Source: Caulobacter segnis (GTDB taxonomy: Bacteria > Pseudomonadota > Alphaproteobacteria > Caulobacterales > Caulobacteraceae). From it: a stretch of DNA of 29,597 nt. A model generated the notes under the pieces. It did not search any database and had not been told where the DNA came from. It was given only the letters and a program-made list of their open reading frames with translations. The stretch is taken from assembly GCF_003243465.1 (NCBI RefSeq), contig NZ_QFQZ01000062.1:1-29597 (forward strand), in the 5' to 3' direction. The position numbers and the translations under genes were made by a program. The stretch's first letter is position 1. Every line of letters starts with the position of its first letter. Below, piece by piece: positions 15,028 to 21,763 of this stretch.

Positions 15028-15973
15028 ACCGCCGGTAGAGCAGGCCGCAGATCACGACGATGCCGGCGAGTACGGCGGGATAGCCGTAGGTCCACTTCAG
15101 CTCGGGCATGTGCTCGAAGTTCATGCCGTATACCCCGGCCACCGCCGTCGGCACGGCCAGGATGGCGGCCCAGGCGGCCAGTTGCCGGGTGATCGTCCCC
15201 TGACGCTGCTGCTCCAGCAGGCTGCTGATTTCGAAGACCGAGGTCAGCACCTCGCGCAGGCCGTCGACCAGGATCTCGGTGCGCTGGATGTGGTCGCGCA
15301 CGTCGCGGAAATAGGCCCGCACCTCGGTGTCGATGCACGGCAGGTCGTGGTGCTCCAGCGCGCTGACCACCTGGGTCATGGGCCCCAGCAGCTTCTTGAA
15401 CTTCATCAGCGCCCGGCGAAGGTTGAAGATCCGGGCGATCTCGGCGCGGCTGAGGAAGGCGTCCAGGGCCCGACGCTCGAAGGCGTGCAGGTCGTCCTCG
15501 ATGGTGTCGACGATCGGCATGTAGCCGTCGACGATGAAGTCCAGCACCGCGTGCAGCACATAGTCGACGCCGTGCGCCAGCAGGGCGGGAGCCGCTTCCA
15601 GCTGGGCGCGCAGCTCGGTGTGGGCCCGGGCCGAGCCGTGGCGGACGGTGATCAGGAAGCGCCGGCCGACGAAGAAGTCGGTCTCGCCATAGACGATGTT
15701 GTCGTTCTCCAGATGCGCGGTCTTGGCGACGACGAACAGCTGATCGCCGTATACGTCGACCTTCGGCGTCTGGCGAGCGTTCAGGGCGTCCTCGACCGCC
15801 AGCGGGTGCAGGCCGAAGGCCTGTTGCAGCACGCGCAGTTCGGCCTCGTCCGGCTCGACCAGGCCGATCCAGACGAACTCGCCGTCGCGCGGCGTCAGGC
15901 TATCGGGATCGTCCAGGCTGAGCGCGCGGGCGAGCTGGCCCTGAACATAGGCGCTGGCGGCGACGACGGTCAT
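15005..15973 (-). CDS. corA: CorA-family divalent-cation transporter
   Basis: Inner-membrane Mg2+ (or Co2+/Ni2+) channel, 322 residues. The N-terminal cytoplasmic alpha/beta domain contains FVWIGLVEPDEAELRVLQQAFGLHPLAVEDAL. Long stalk helices follow, and two C-terminal membrane helices flank the selectivity signature YGMNFEHMPE (G283-M284-N285), with a basic end RRFKRTGW. This is the canonical layout and length for CorA/ZntB relatives; the GMN and MPE loop favour CorA. The start is the ATG at 15973, 10 nt after the stop of the upstream deaminase, so the two are one transcript. The 3' end overlaps the DUF2199 gene. Confidence 0.93.
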   Translation of the reverse strand: MTVVAASAYVQGQLARALSLDDPDSLTPRDGEFVWIGLVEPDEAELRVLQQAFGLHPLAVEDALNARQTPKVDVYGDQLFVVAKTAHLENDNIVYGETDFFVGRRFLITVRHGSARAHTELRAQLEAAPALLAHGVDYVLHAVLDFIVDGYMPIVDTIEDDLHAFERRALDAFLSRAEIARIFNLRRALMKFKKLLGPMTQVVSALEHHDLPCIDTEVRAYFRDVRDHIQRTEILVDGLREVLTSVFEISSLLEQQRQGTITRQLAAWAAILAVPTAVAGVYGMNFEHMPELKWTYGYPAVLAGIVVICGLLYRRFKRTGWL

Positions 15974-15983
15974 CGGCGGGCGC

Positions 15984-17003
15984 TCAATTCGCCGCCGCGT
16001 AGGCCTCGACCTTCGCCACCCGCTCGGCCTTCTCGGCGTCCGACAGGAACGAGCCCGTGAAGCTGTTCTTGGCCAGGGTCACGATCTCTTCGCGCGTGAG
16101 GCCGACGGCGTCGGCGGTGGCCAGGTAGTTTTCCAACAGGTACCCGCCGAAATAGGCCGGGTCGTCGGAATTGACCGTGGCCTTGAGGCCGAGGCTCAGC
16201 ATCCGCTTCAGCGGGTGGACGTCCAGGCTGGGCACGCCGCACAGCTTCAGGTTCGACAGCGGGCAGACCGTCAGAGTGGTCCCTTCCTTGACCAGGCGCG
16301 CGGTCAGGGCCTCGTCCTCGAGGGCGCGGTTGCCGTGGTCGATGCGGTCGACCTTCACGAGATCGATGGCTTCCCAGACGTATTCCGGCGGGCCTTCCTC
16401 GCCGGCGTGGGCCACGACCTTGAGGCCCAGGTCCCGCGCGGCCTGCATCACACGGGCGAACTTGGCCGGCGGGTGGCCGACCTCGGAGCTGTCCAGGCCC
16501 ACGCCCGCCAGCGACGACAGCCAAGGCTTGGCCTGCTCCAGCGTCTCGAAGGCGCTTTCCTCGGACAGGTGGCGCAGGAAGCACAGGATCAGCTTAGACG
16601 TGACGCCCAGCGTCTTCTTGGCTTCCTCCATGCCAGCCAGCAGGCCCTTGATCACCGTGTCGAAGGCGACGCCGCGATCGGTGTGGGTCTGCGGGTCGAA
16701 GAAGATCTCCGCGTGGGTTCCGCCATCGGCCGCCAGGCGCTGGAAATAGGCCAGGGCCAGGTCCTTGAAGTCGGCTTCCGTGATCAGCACGCCCGCGCCC
16801 TGGTAGTAGATGTCCAGGAAGTCCTGCAGGTTCGAGAACTGGTAGGCCGCCCGGATCTCGTCGACCGACTTGTAGGGCAGGGTGATCCCGTTGCGCTGAG
16901 CCAGGGCGAACATGAGTTCGGGTTCGAGGCTGCCCTCGATGTGCATGTGCAGCTCGGCCTTGGGGAGGCCGCGGACGAAGTCGGTCAGGGCGGGGTCGGT
17001 CAT
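15984..17003 (-). CDS. add: Adenine/adenosine deaminase
   Basis: Zinc-dependent purine deaminase of 339 residues. Metal and catalytic residues: His19-x-His21 (ELHMHIEGSLEPE), His199 and catalytic Glu202 in VAHAGEEGPP, His223 in RIDHG, and Asp280-Asp281 in NSDDPAYFGGY. The SDDPAYFGGY form (instead of the TDDP-type motif of true adenosine deaminases) is the mark of the Ade/Aah1-type adenine deaminases, so adenine to hypoxanthine is the more likely reaction; many databases would still call it adenosine deaminase. The open frame continues upstream to 18242 on the antisense of another gene; the ATG at 17003 (MTDPALTDFV) is the first plausible start, though its Shine-Dalgarno is poor. It leads a two-gene unit with corA. 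Confidence 0.9.
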   Translation of the reverse strand: MTDPALTDFVRGLPKAELHMHIEGSLEPELMFALAQRNGITLPYKSVDEIRAAYQFSNLQDFLDIYYQGAGVLITEADFKDLALAYFQRLAADGGTHAEIFFDPQTHTDRGVAFDTVIKGLLAGMEEAKKTLGVTSKLILCFLRHLSEESAFETLEQAKPWLSSLAGVGLDSSEVGHPPAKFARVMQAARDLGLKVVAHAGEEGPPEYVWEAIDLVKVDRIDHGNRALEDEALTARLVKEGTTLTVCPLSNLKLCGVPSLDVHPLKRMLSLGLKATVNSDDPAYFGGYLLENYLATADAVGLTREEIVTLAKNSFTGSFLSDAEKAERVAKVEAYAAAN

Positions 17004-17174
17004 GGGAGAGTGATCGGACCGGGCGGCGGCCCGGTCAAGGGGCGTGGCCGTCTCCGCCGCGGCGGATCTTGGATTGGCGGGATTTACAGCGGGTGACGGC
17101 TGGGGTTCATTGACCGTCTCGACGAACGCTGTTCCGCGAGCGGGCGGTGTTTCGCGCTGATCCGGGGGCTCCAG

Positions 17175-18197
17175 ATGCGACGACCAATCTTGCCGATGGC
17201 CTTGATGGCGCTCGCCCTGGCGGCGGCCGCGCCCGCCCTGGCCTCCGATCCCATCATCGACATGCACCTGCACGCGCTGGCGGCGGACGACCAGGGGCCG
17301 CCGCCGCTGGCCATGTGCGCGCCGATCGATCCGATGCCGACTTGGGACCAGCGCCAGCCATGGGTTGAGGGGTTTGTCGGCTTTTTCAAGAAGCCCGCCT
17401 GCGCCGACCCCATCTGGTCGCCGACGACCGACGACGAGATCCGCGACAAGACCCTGGCGATCCTGCGCAAGCGCAACGTCATCGGCGTGGTCAGCGGCTC
17501 GTACAAGCGCGTTATGGCCTGGCAAGCCCTGGCGCCGGACCGCGTGCTGGCGGGCCTCGTGCCGGAAGACGCCGAGCTCTCCAAGCCCAAGGTGATGCTG
17601 GAAGCGTTCGGCAAGGCCAAGGCGGCGGGGCAACTGGCGGTGATCGGCGAGCTCGGTTTCCAGTACGAGGGGATCGCGCCCAACGATCCGCGCCTGGAGA
17701 ATCTCTGGTCCATGGCTGAGCAGTTGGACGTCCCGGTGGCGATCCACATCGGCCCTGGGCCACCCGGGGCGGCCTATCTGCCGGGCCTTGGCTATCGCGC
17801 CCGGCTCAGCAGCCCGCTCTTGCTGGAGGACGTGCTGGTCAAGCATCCCAAGCTTCGGGTCAATGTCATGCATGCGGGCTTTCCGATGCTCGACGACACC
17901 CTGGCCCTGCTCTACGCCCACCCGCAGGTCTATGTGGACACCGGCGTGATCGTCTACACCCAGCCCCGGCCGGCCTTTTACCGCTACCTTCAGGCGCTCG
18001 TGGACGCCGGGTTCGGAGAGCGGATCATGTTCGGTTCCGATCAGATGGTCTGGCCCGAAACGATCGAGCGCTCGATCGCTGTGATCGAGGAGGCGCCGTT
18101 CCTGAGCCCCAAGCAGAAACGCGACATCCTCTATAACAACGCCGCGCGGTTCCTGCGGCTGGATGCGGCGACGATCGCCAGGCACAAGGCGATGTAG
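17175..18197 (+). CDS. Exported amidohydrolase (Amidohydro_2 / TIM-barrel)
   Basis: A 340-residue metal-dependent hydrolase or decarboxylase-type amidohydrolase. It starts with a Sec signal peptide, MRRPILPMALMALALAAAAPALA (probable cleavage after residue 23), so it is periplasmic. Metal ligands in family order: DMHLHAL (His31, His33), AIHIGPGPP (His191), NVMHAGFP (His233) and FGSDQMVWP (Asp289), with a C-terminal ILYNNAARFLRL segment. That set matches PF04909-type amidohydrolases; substrate unknown. It is divergent from the deaminase with a 171-nt gap and convergent with a small lipoprotein gene; a bidirectional hairpin follows its stop. Confidence 0.9.
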   Translation: MRRPILPMALMALALAAAAPALASDPIIDMHLHALAADDQGPPPLAMCAPIDPMPTWDQRQPWVEGFVGFFKKPACADPIWSPTTDDEIRDKTLAILRKRNVIGVVSGSYKRVMAWQALAPDRVLAGLVPEDAELSKPKVMLEAFGKAKAAGQLAVIGELGFQYEGIAPNDPRLENLWSMAEQLDVPVAIHIGPGPPGAAYLPGLGYRARLSSPLLLEDVLVKHPKLRVNVMHAGFPMLDDTLALLYAHPQVYVDTGVIVYTQPRPAFYRYLQALVDAGFGERIMFGSDQMVWPETIERSIAVIEEAPFLSPKQKRDILYNNAARFLRLDAATIARHKAM

Positions 18198-18202
18198 GCG
18201 CA

Positions 18203-18232
18203 GCGGGGCGCGGTCGTCTGGACCGGCCCCGC
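18203..18232. terminator. Bidirectional hairpin between convergent genes
   Basis: GCGGGGC…GCCCCGC with an inner CGGTC-GTCTG-GACCG stem, 6 nt after the amidohydrolase stop and 20 nt before the stop of the convergent lipoprotein gene. It is strong and symmetrical but without a T-run, so its termination efficiency is uncertain. Confidence 0.5.
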
Positions 18233-18251
18233 CTTGACGCATGGGCGCGGG

Positions 18252-18551
18252 CTAGTGCGCCGCGTCCTGGGCCTTGTCGGCGGCGTCCTTGGCCTTGTCG
18301 CCGGCCTTTTCGGCGGCTTCGCCGGCGGCCTTAGCCTGGTCGGCGGCGGCTTCCTTACCGTCCTCGGTGGTGGCGGTCGCGGCGCTGCTGGTGGCGTTGG
18401 CGGCTTGGGCGGCGGCCTGGGCCGCAGCGGCGGCTTCGCTGGCGGCGTTGGTGCTCTCGGCGGCCGCCTCGCGCGCCTTCTCCTGCTTGTTCTCGCAGGC
18501 CGCGGTGGACAGGGCCAGGGCCGCGACGGCCGCCATCATCACGATACGCAT
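18252..18551 (-). CDS. Small alanine-rich putative lipoprotein
   Basis: A 99-residue envelope protein with a signal segment MRIVMMAAVAALALSTAACENK: hydrophobic core then a possible lipobox (TAAC; Cys20), atypical because -3 is Thr, so a plain Sec signal is an alternative. The mature part is almost entirely Ala, Lys, Glu, Asp, Gln in helix-forming AA.AA spacing (…SEAAAAAQAAAQAANA…, …KAAGEAAEKAGDKAKDAADKAQDAAH), like LEA or apolipoprotein-type amphipathic helices. The ATG at 18551 is fixed by GGAGGAG six nt upstream; an in-frame ATG 24 nt earlier lacks this. No aromatic residues in the mature chain. Function unknown. Confidence 0.8.
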   Translation of the reverse strand: MRIVMMAAVAALALSTAACENKQEKAREAAAESTNAASEAAAAAQAAAQAANATSSAATATTEDGKEAAADQAKAAGEAAEKAGDKAKDAADKAQDAAH

Positions 18552-18632
18552 GGAATCTCCTCCAAGCCCGGCCATGGCGCCGGGGTCATCGGATAATCCG
18601 GGCCCGTGAGATCGGTTGCGCTTGTCGCCGCC

Positions 18633-19529
18633 TCACGACATCGGGTTGGCCGGCGGGGGCGGGCCGTCGGGCAAGGGGATGAACTCGTCGTGGTCGAGGT
18701 CGGGCAGCTTCATGCGGCCCGCCTTCCAGTCGGCCTTGGCCTGCTCGATCCGGTCCTTCGACGAGGAGACGAAGTTCCACTCGATGAAGCGCGGCCCCAC
18801 CGGCTCGCCGCCCAGCAGCATGACGGTGGAGCGCTCCAGGGCCTTGAACACCACCGTCTCGCCCGGCGCGAACACGGCCATCTGGGCGGTGGTCAGTTCG
18901 CGGCCATCGACCTCGACCCGGCCCTCGGCGACATAGGCCGCGCGCTCGGAATATTCGGCCGGCAGGGCGGCGGTCGTGCCTGGCTCCAGCTCCCAGTGGA
19001 CATAGAACAGCGGCGAATAGACCGGCACGTTCGACTTGGCGCCGAACGCCTCGCCGGCGATCAGCCGCGCCTTCAGCCCGCCGTTCTCGTAGTACGGCAG
19101 GTCCTGGGGGCCTTCGTGATGGGTGAAGCTCGGGTCGATCTCCTCGTATTCCTTGGGCAGGGCGATCCAGGCCTGCATGCCGTCCATGCGGCCGCCGTGC
19201 TCGCGCAGGCCCTCGAAGCGTTCGGAGTGGGTGATCCCCGACCCGGCGGTCATCCAGTTGACCTCGCCCGGCTTGATCACCGCCAGCGAGCCGACGCTGT
19301 CGCGGTGGGTGATCTCGCCTTGGAAGAGATAGCTCAGGGTCGAGAGGCCGATGTGCGGGTGCGGGCGCACGTCCGCGTCCTTGGTGAAGCCGGGCTGGAA
19401 GGTCGCCGGACCCATGTGGTCGAGGAAGGTGAACGGCCCGACCATCCGGTGGGCGTGGAACGGCAGCACCCGTCCGACCTCGAAATTGCCGAGGTTCTTG
19501 CGGCGGGCTTCGATGACGAGGTCGATCAT
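18633..19529 (-). CDS. Pirin-family cupin protein
   Basis: Bicupin metalloprotein of 298 residues. The metal site is complete: His57 and His59 in RPHPHIGLST, His101 and Glu103 in GSGITHSERFE, the same four-ligand arrangement as in human pirin (56/58/101/103). Further family text: FTFLDHMGP, EITHRDSVGSLAVIKPGEVNWMTAG, MQAWIALP and the C-terminal cupin with GRVEVDGREL…FAPGE…LLGGEPVGPRFIEWNFVSSSKDRI. Some bacterial pirins are quercetin dioxygenases; others act as regulators. The ATG at 19529 is preceded by GGAG at 6-nt spacing. It is downstream of the MFS transporter by 120 nt on the same strand. Confidence 0.94.
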   Translation of the reverse strand: MIDLVIEARRKNLGNFEVGRVLPFHAHRMVGPFTFLDHMGPATFQPGFTKDADVRPHPHIGLSTLSYLFQGEITHRDSVGSLAVIKPGEVNWMTAGSGITHSERFEGLREHGGRMDGMQAWIALPKEYEEIDPSFTHHEGPQDLPYYENGGLKARLIAGEAFGAKSNVPVYSPLFYVHWELEPGTTAALPAEYSERAAYVAEGRVEVDGRELTTAQMAVFAPGETVVFKALERSTVMLLGGEPVGPRFIEWNFVSSSKDRIEQAKADWKAGRMKLPDLDHDEFIPLPDGPPPPANPMS

Positions 19530-19649
19530 GGGGAACTCCAGCGGTGTATCGGCCGGAGTTTAGCGGGGCGGGGCGGGGCGCGTCTTGGAGATTATTGCCG
19601 ACATTCCATCGCCCGTATTCCCCGGCGACACGTCAGTGCGGCGAAGCCC

Positions 19650-20924
19650 TTACAGACTGTCCGCCCGCTTCAGCGGAAGCAGCGCCAGCAGGCTGATCGC
19701 GCCGGCGGCCGCGAGGTAGAGGCCGACCAGCTTCAGCCCGCCGTGGGTGGCCAGGGCCTGGGCGATGGCCGGGGTCATGCCGCCGCCAATCACGCCGCCG
19801 ACATTGAAGGCGATCGAGGCGCCGGTATATCGCACGCGGGCGGGGAACAGGCTGGGCAGCCAGGCGCCGAGCGGCCCGTAGACCAGGCCCATGACCACCA
19901 GGGCCAAGCACAGGAAGCCGGTGATGGCCGGCAGCGAGCCGGAGGCCATCATCGGCGCCAGGGCCGCGCCCGCGACGATGGTCAGCACCGAGCCCGACAT
20001 CAGAACGCGGCGCGGGCTGGACTTGTCGGCCCAGTAGCCGGCCCAGACGATGCCGGCCGCCATGAACAGGATGGCGAACAGCAGCACGCCCAGGAACTGC
20101 TGGCGGCCATAGCCCAGGGTCGTGACGCCATAGCCGAGCGAGAACGCGGTGGTCAGGTAGAAGAGGGCGAAGCAGGCCACGACCGCGAAGGTGCCGCCGA
20201 TCGTCTCGCGCGCGTGGGTCTTCATCAGCTCGGCGACCGGCACGTGCGGCGGCGGCGCTTCGTGAGCGGCGGCGGCGAAGGCGGGCGTCTCGGTCAGCTT
20301 CAGGCGGATCCACAGGCCCACCCCGACCAGCAGGATGCTGCCCAGGAACGGCACGCGCCAGCCCCAGGCCTGGAACTGCTCGGGCGTCAGCACCGCGCCG
20401 AGAATGAGAAAGAGGCCGTTGGCGGCGATGAAGCCGACCGGCGCGCCCAACTGCGGGAACATGCCGAAACGCGCGCGGAAGCCGGGCGGGGCGTTCTCGA
20501 CCGCCAGCAGGGCCGCGCCGCCCCACTCGCCGCCCAGGCCGAAGCCCTGGCCAAAGCGCAGCAGGCACAGCAGGAACGGCGCGACCCAGCCGATGTGGTG
20601 GTAGGTCGGCAGGAAGGCGACCAGCAGGGTCGAGCCGCCCATGATCAGCAGCGAGGCCACCAGGGTCGACTTTCTGCCGATGCGGTCGCCGAAGTGACCG
20701 AACACGATCGAGCCCAGCGGCCGGGCGATGAAGGCCACGCTCAGGCTGGCATAGGAGGCCAGCAGCTGCATGGCCGGCGAGCTGGCGGGGAAGAACAGCG
20801 GCCCGAACACCAGCGAGGCGGCGGTGGCGTAGATATAGAAGTCGTAGAACTCGACCGCCGTGCCGATCAGGCTGGCGGCCAGCACGCGTCGCGTCGACGC
20901 ACTCCCGGTGCTCGATCCGGCCAT
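19650..20924 (-). CDS. MFS transporter, metabolite:H+ symporter (MHS) family
   Basis: A 424-residue inner-membrane proton symporter. It has about 12 membrane helices; the MHS signatures are AASLIGTAVEFYDFYIYATAASLVF at the first helix, PLGSIVFGHFGDRIGRKSTLVASLL (loop 2-3 G-x-x-x-D-R-x-G-R-K), and RFGQGFGLGGEWGGAALLAVENAPPGFRARFGMFPQLGAPVGF. Relatives (ShiA, ProP, KgtP types) move organic acids or osmolytes; the substrate here is unknown. The frame extends to 21068, but that part is translated repeat DNA; the ATG at 20924 has AAGGAG eight nt upstream and starts the domain. Palindromic repeat copy 2 occupies its 5' flank, so its promoter must lie in or near that element. Confidence 0.93.
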   Translation of the reverse strand: MAGSSTGSASTRRVLAASLIGTAVEFYDFYIYATAASLVFGPLFFPASSPAMQLLASYASLSVAFIARPLGSIVFGHFGDRIGRKSTLVASLLIMGGSTLLVAFLPTYHHIGWVAPFLLCLLRFGQGFGLGGEWGGAALLAVENAPPGFRARFGMFPQLGAPVGFIAANGLFLILGAVLTPEQFQAWGWRVPFLGSILLVGVGLWIRLKLTETPAFAAAAHEAPPPHVPVAELMKTHARETIGGTFAVVACFALFYLTTAFSLGYGVTTLGYGRQQFLGVLLFAILFMAAGIVWAGYWADKSSPRRVLMSGSVLTIVAGAALAPMMASGSLPAITGFLCLALVVMGLVYGPLGAWLPSLFPARVRYTGASIAFNVGGVIGGGMTPAIAQALATHGGLKLVGLYLAAAGAISLLALLPLKRADSL

Positions 20925-20953
20925 CGTGGCATCTCCTTCGATACAAATATCCG

Positions 20954-21068
20954 GTGTCATCCCGGCCGTAGCGCGAAGCGCGGAGAGCCGGGACCCAGGG
21001 GCGGCTCGCACGGCGCTCTTGCACCCCCTGGGTCCCGGATAGCCTCTGCGAGGCTTCCGGGATGACAC
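20954..21068 (-). repeat. Three-armed palindromic repeat, copy 2 (inverted relative to copy 1)
   Basis: Ends GTGTCATCCCGG (20954-20965) and CCGGGATGACAC (21057-21068), inner GGGACCCAGGGG…CCCCCTGGGTCCC arm, and two side arms in reverse order compared with the copy at 11663: the ATAGCCTCTGCGAGGCTTCC arm here matches the reverse complement of the first arm there. It lies between the Lrp gene and the MFS start and creates a spurious N-terminal extension of the MFS frame. Confidence 0.8.
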
Positions 21069-21124
21069 GGGAAGGTGTGCTGGTTTACCCCAGCGGGCTC
21101 ACACCATTTACGCTTAAGACTACG

Positions 21125-21622
21125 TCAGCCCAGCGGGCTCACATACGGGCTGATCAGGCCCAGCGGCACGGCGGTCGAGTTCTTGACGCCGCGGATCACG
21201 ATGCGGCTCTCGATGTTGCTCACCAGGCCCAGCGACAGCAGCTTGTCGCGCAGGAATTCGTCGAAGGCGCGCATGTCGCGGGTGACGATGCGCATCTCGT
21301 AGTCGGCCGCGCCGGTCACGGTGGCGCACTGGACGACCTCGGCCCACTTGGCGACCGCCTGTTCGAACGTGTCCAGATTTTCCTTGGTCGGAAGGGACAG
21401 CTTGACGGTGCAATAGACCTCGAAGCCCAGGCCCAGCTTCTCGCGGTCCAGGATGGTCACGCGGCGCTGGATGACGCCGGCGTCCTCCAGCCTTTTGATC
21501 CGGCGCCAGCACGGGCTGGACGACAGGCCGACGCGTTCGGCGATCTCTGCGACGGACAGTCCGGCGTCGTATTGGATGAGATCGAGGATCTTGGCATCCA
21601 CGGCGTCGAGTTGTTCGGACAA
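21125..21622 (-). CDS. Lrp/AsnC-family transcriptional regulator
   Basis: A 165-residue regulator. The N-terminal winged helix-turn-helix is QLDAVDAKILDLIQYDAGLSVAEIAERVGLSSSPCWRRIKRLEDAGVI; the C-terminal RAM/AsnC ligand domain runs from about residue 65 (KLGLGFEVYCTVKL … VVQCATVTGAADYEMRIVTRDMRAFDEFLRDKL … IESRIVIRGVKNSTAVPL). The TTG at 21622 is chosen over an ATG upstream because GGGGAGGAATTC precedes it and the domain starts there. It is divergent from the indolepyruvate oxidoreductase-family gene, and a TTTG-TGCG-CAAA inverted element lies 34 nt upstream, so it probably regulates itself and that amino-acid catabolic gene (inference). Confidence 0.93.
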   Translation of the reverse strand: MSEQLDAVDAKILDLIQYDAGLSVAEIAERVGLSSSPCWRRIKRLEDAGVIQRRVTILDREKLGLGFEVYCTVKLSLPTKENLDTFEQAVAKWAEVVQCATVTGAADYEMRIVTRDMRAFDEFLRDKLLSLGLVSNIESRIVIRGVKNSTAVPLGLISPYVSPLG

Positions 21623-21655
21623 GAATTCCTCCCCCCAGCGGGCTGTGACGCTCAC

Positions 21656-21667
21656 TTTGTGCGCAAA
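21656..21667. promoter_or_regulatory. TTTGTGCGCAAA candidate Lrp operator
   Basis: A short inverted element (TTTG…CAAA with GC centre) in the 141-nt divergent interval. TTGCGCAA-like cores are typical of alphaproteobacterial Lrp/BkdR-type sites. Position between the two starts supports the call; binding is inferred. Confidence 0.45.
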
Positions 21668-21689
21668 ACGGCCCCGAGTCGGGCACGCC

Positions 21690-21719
21690 TTGGGCAAACA
21701 ATTTCCGCGCTTCTATAAG
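21690..21719 (+). promoter_or_regulatory. Candidate promoter of the indolepyruvate oxidoreductase-family gene
   Basis: TTGGGC (21690-21695) and TATAAG (21714-21719) with 18-bp spacing, about 45 nt before the start codon, in a locally AT-rich patch. The -10 is good and the -35 moderate. Confidence 0.4.
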
Positions 21720-21763
21720 ATATTGCGTTACGGGCGGGAAGACCCGGGAGGAAAATTTTTGCC

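Noticed and set aside
18606..21065. An 819-codon plus-strand frame opposite the pirin and MFS genes
   Set aside because: It runs straight through two real genes and a palindromic repeat and has no recognisable motif.
20925..21068. 48-codon N-terminal extension of the MFS transporter
   Set aside because: It is translated palindromic repeat; AAGGAG and the domain start support the ATG at 20924.
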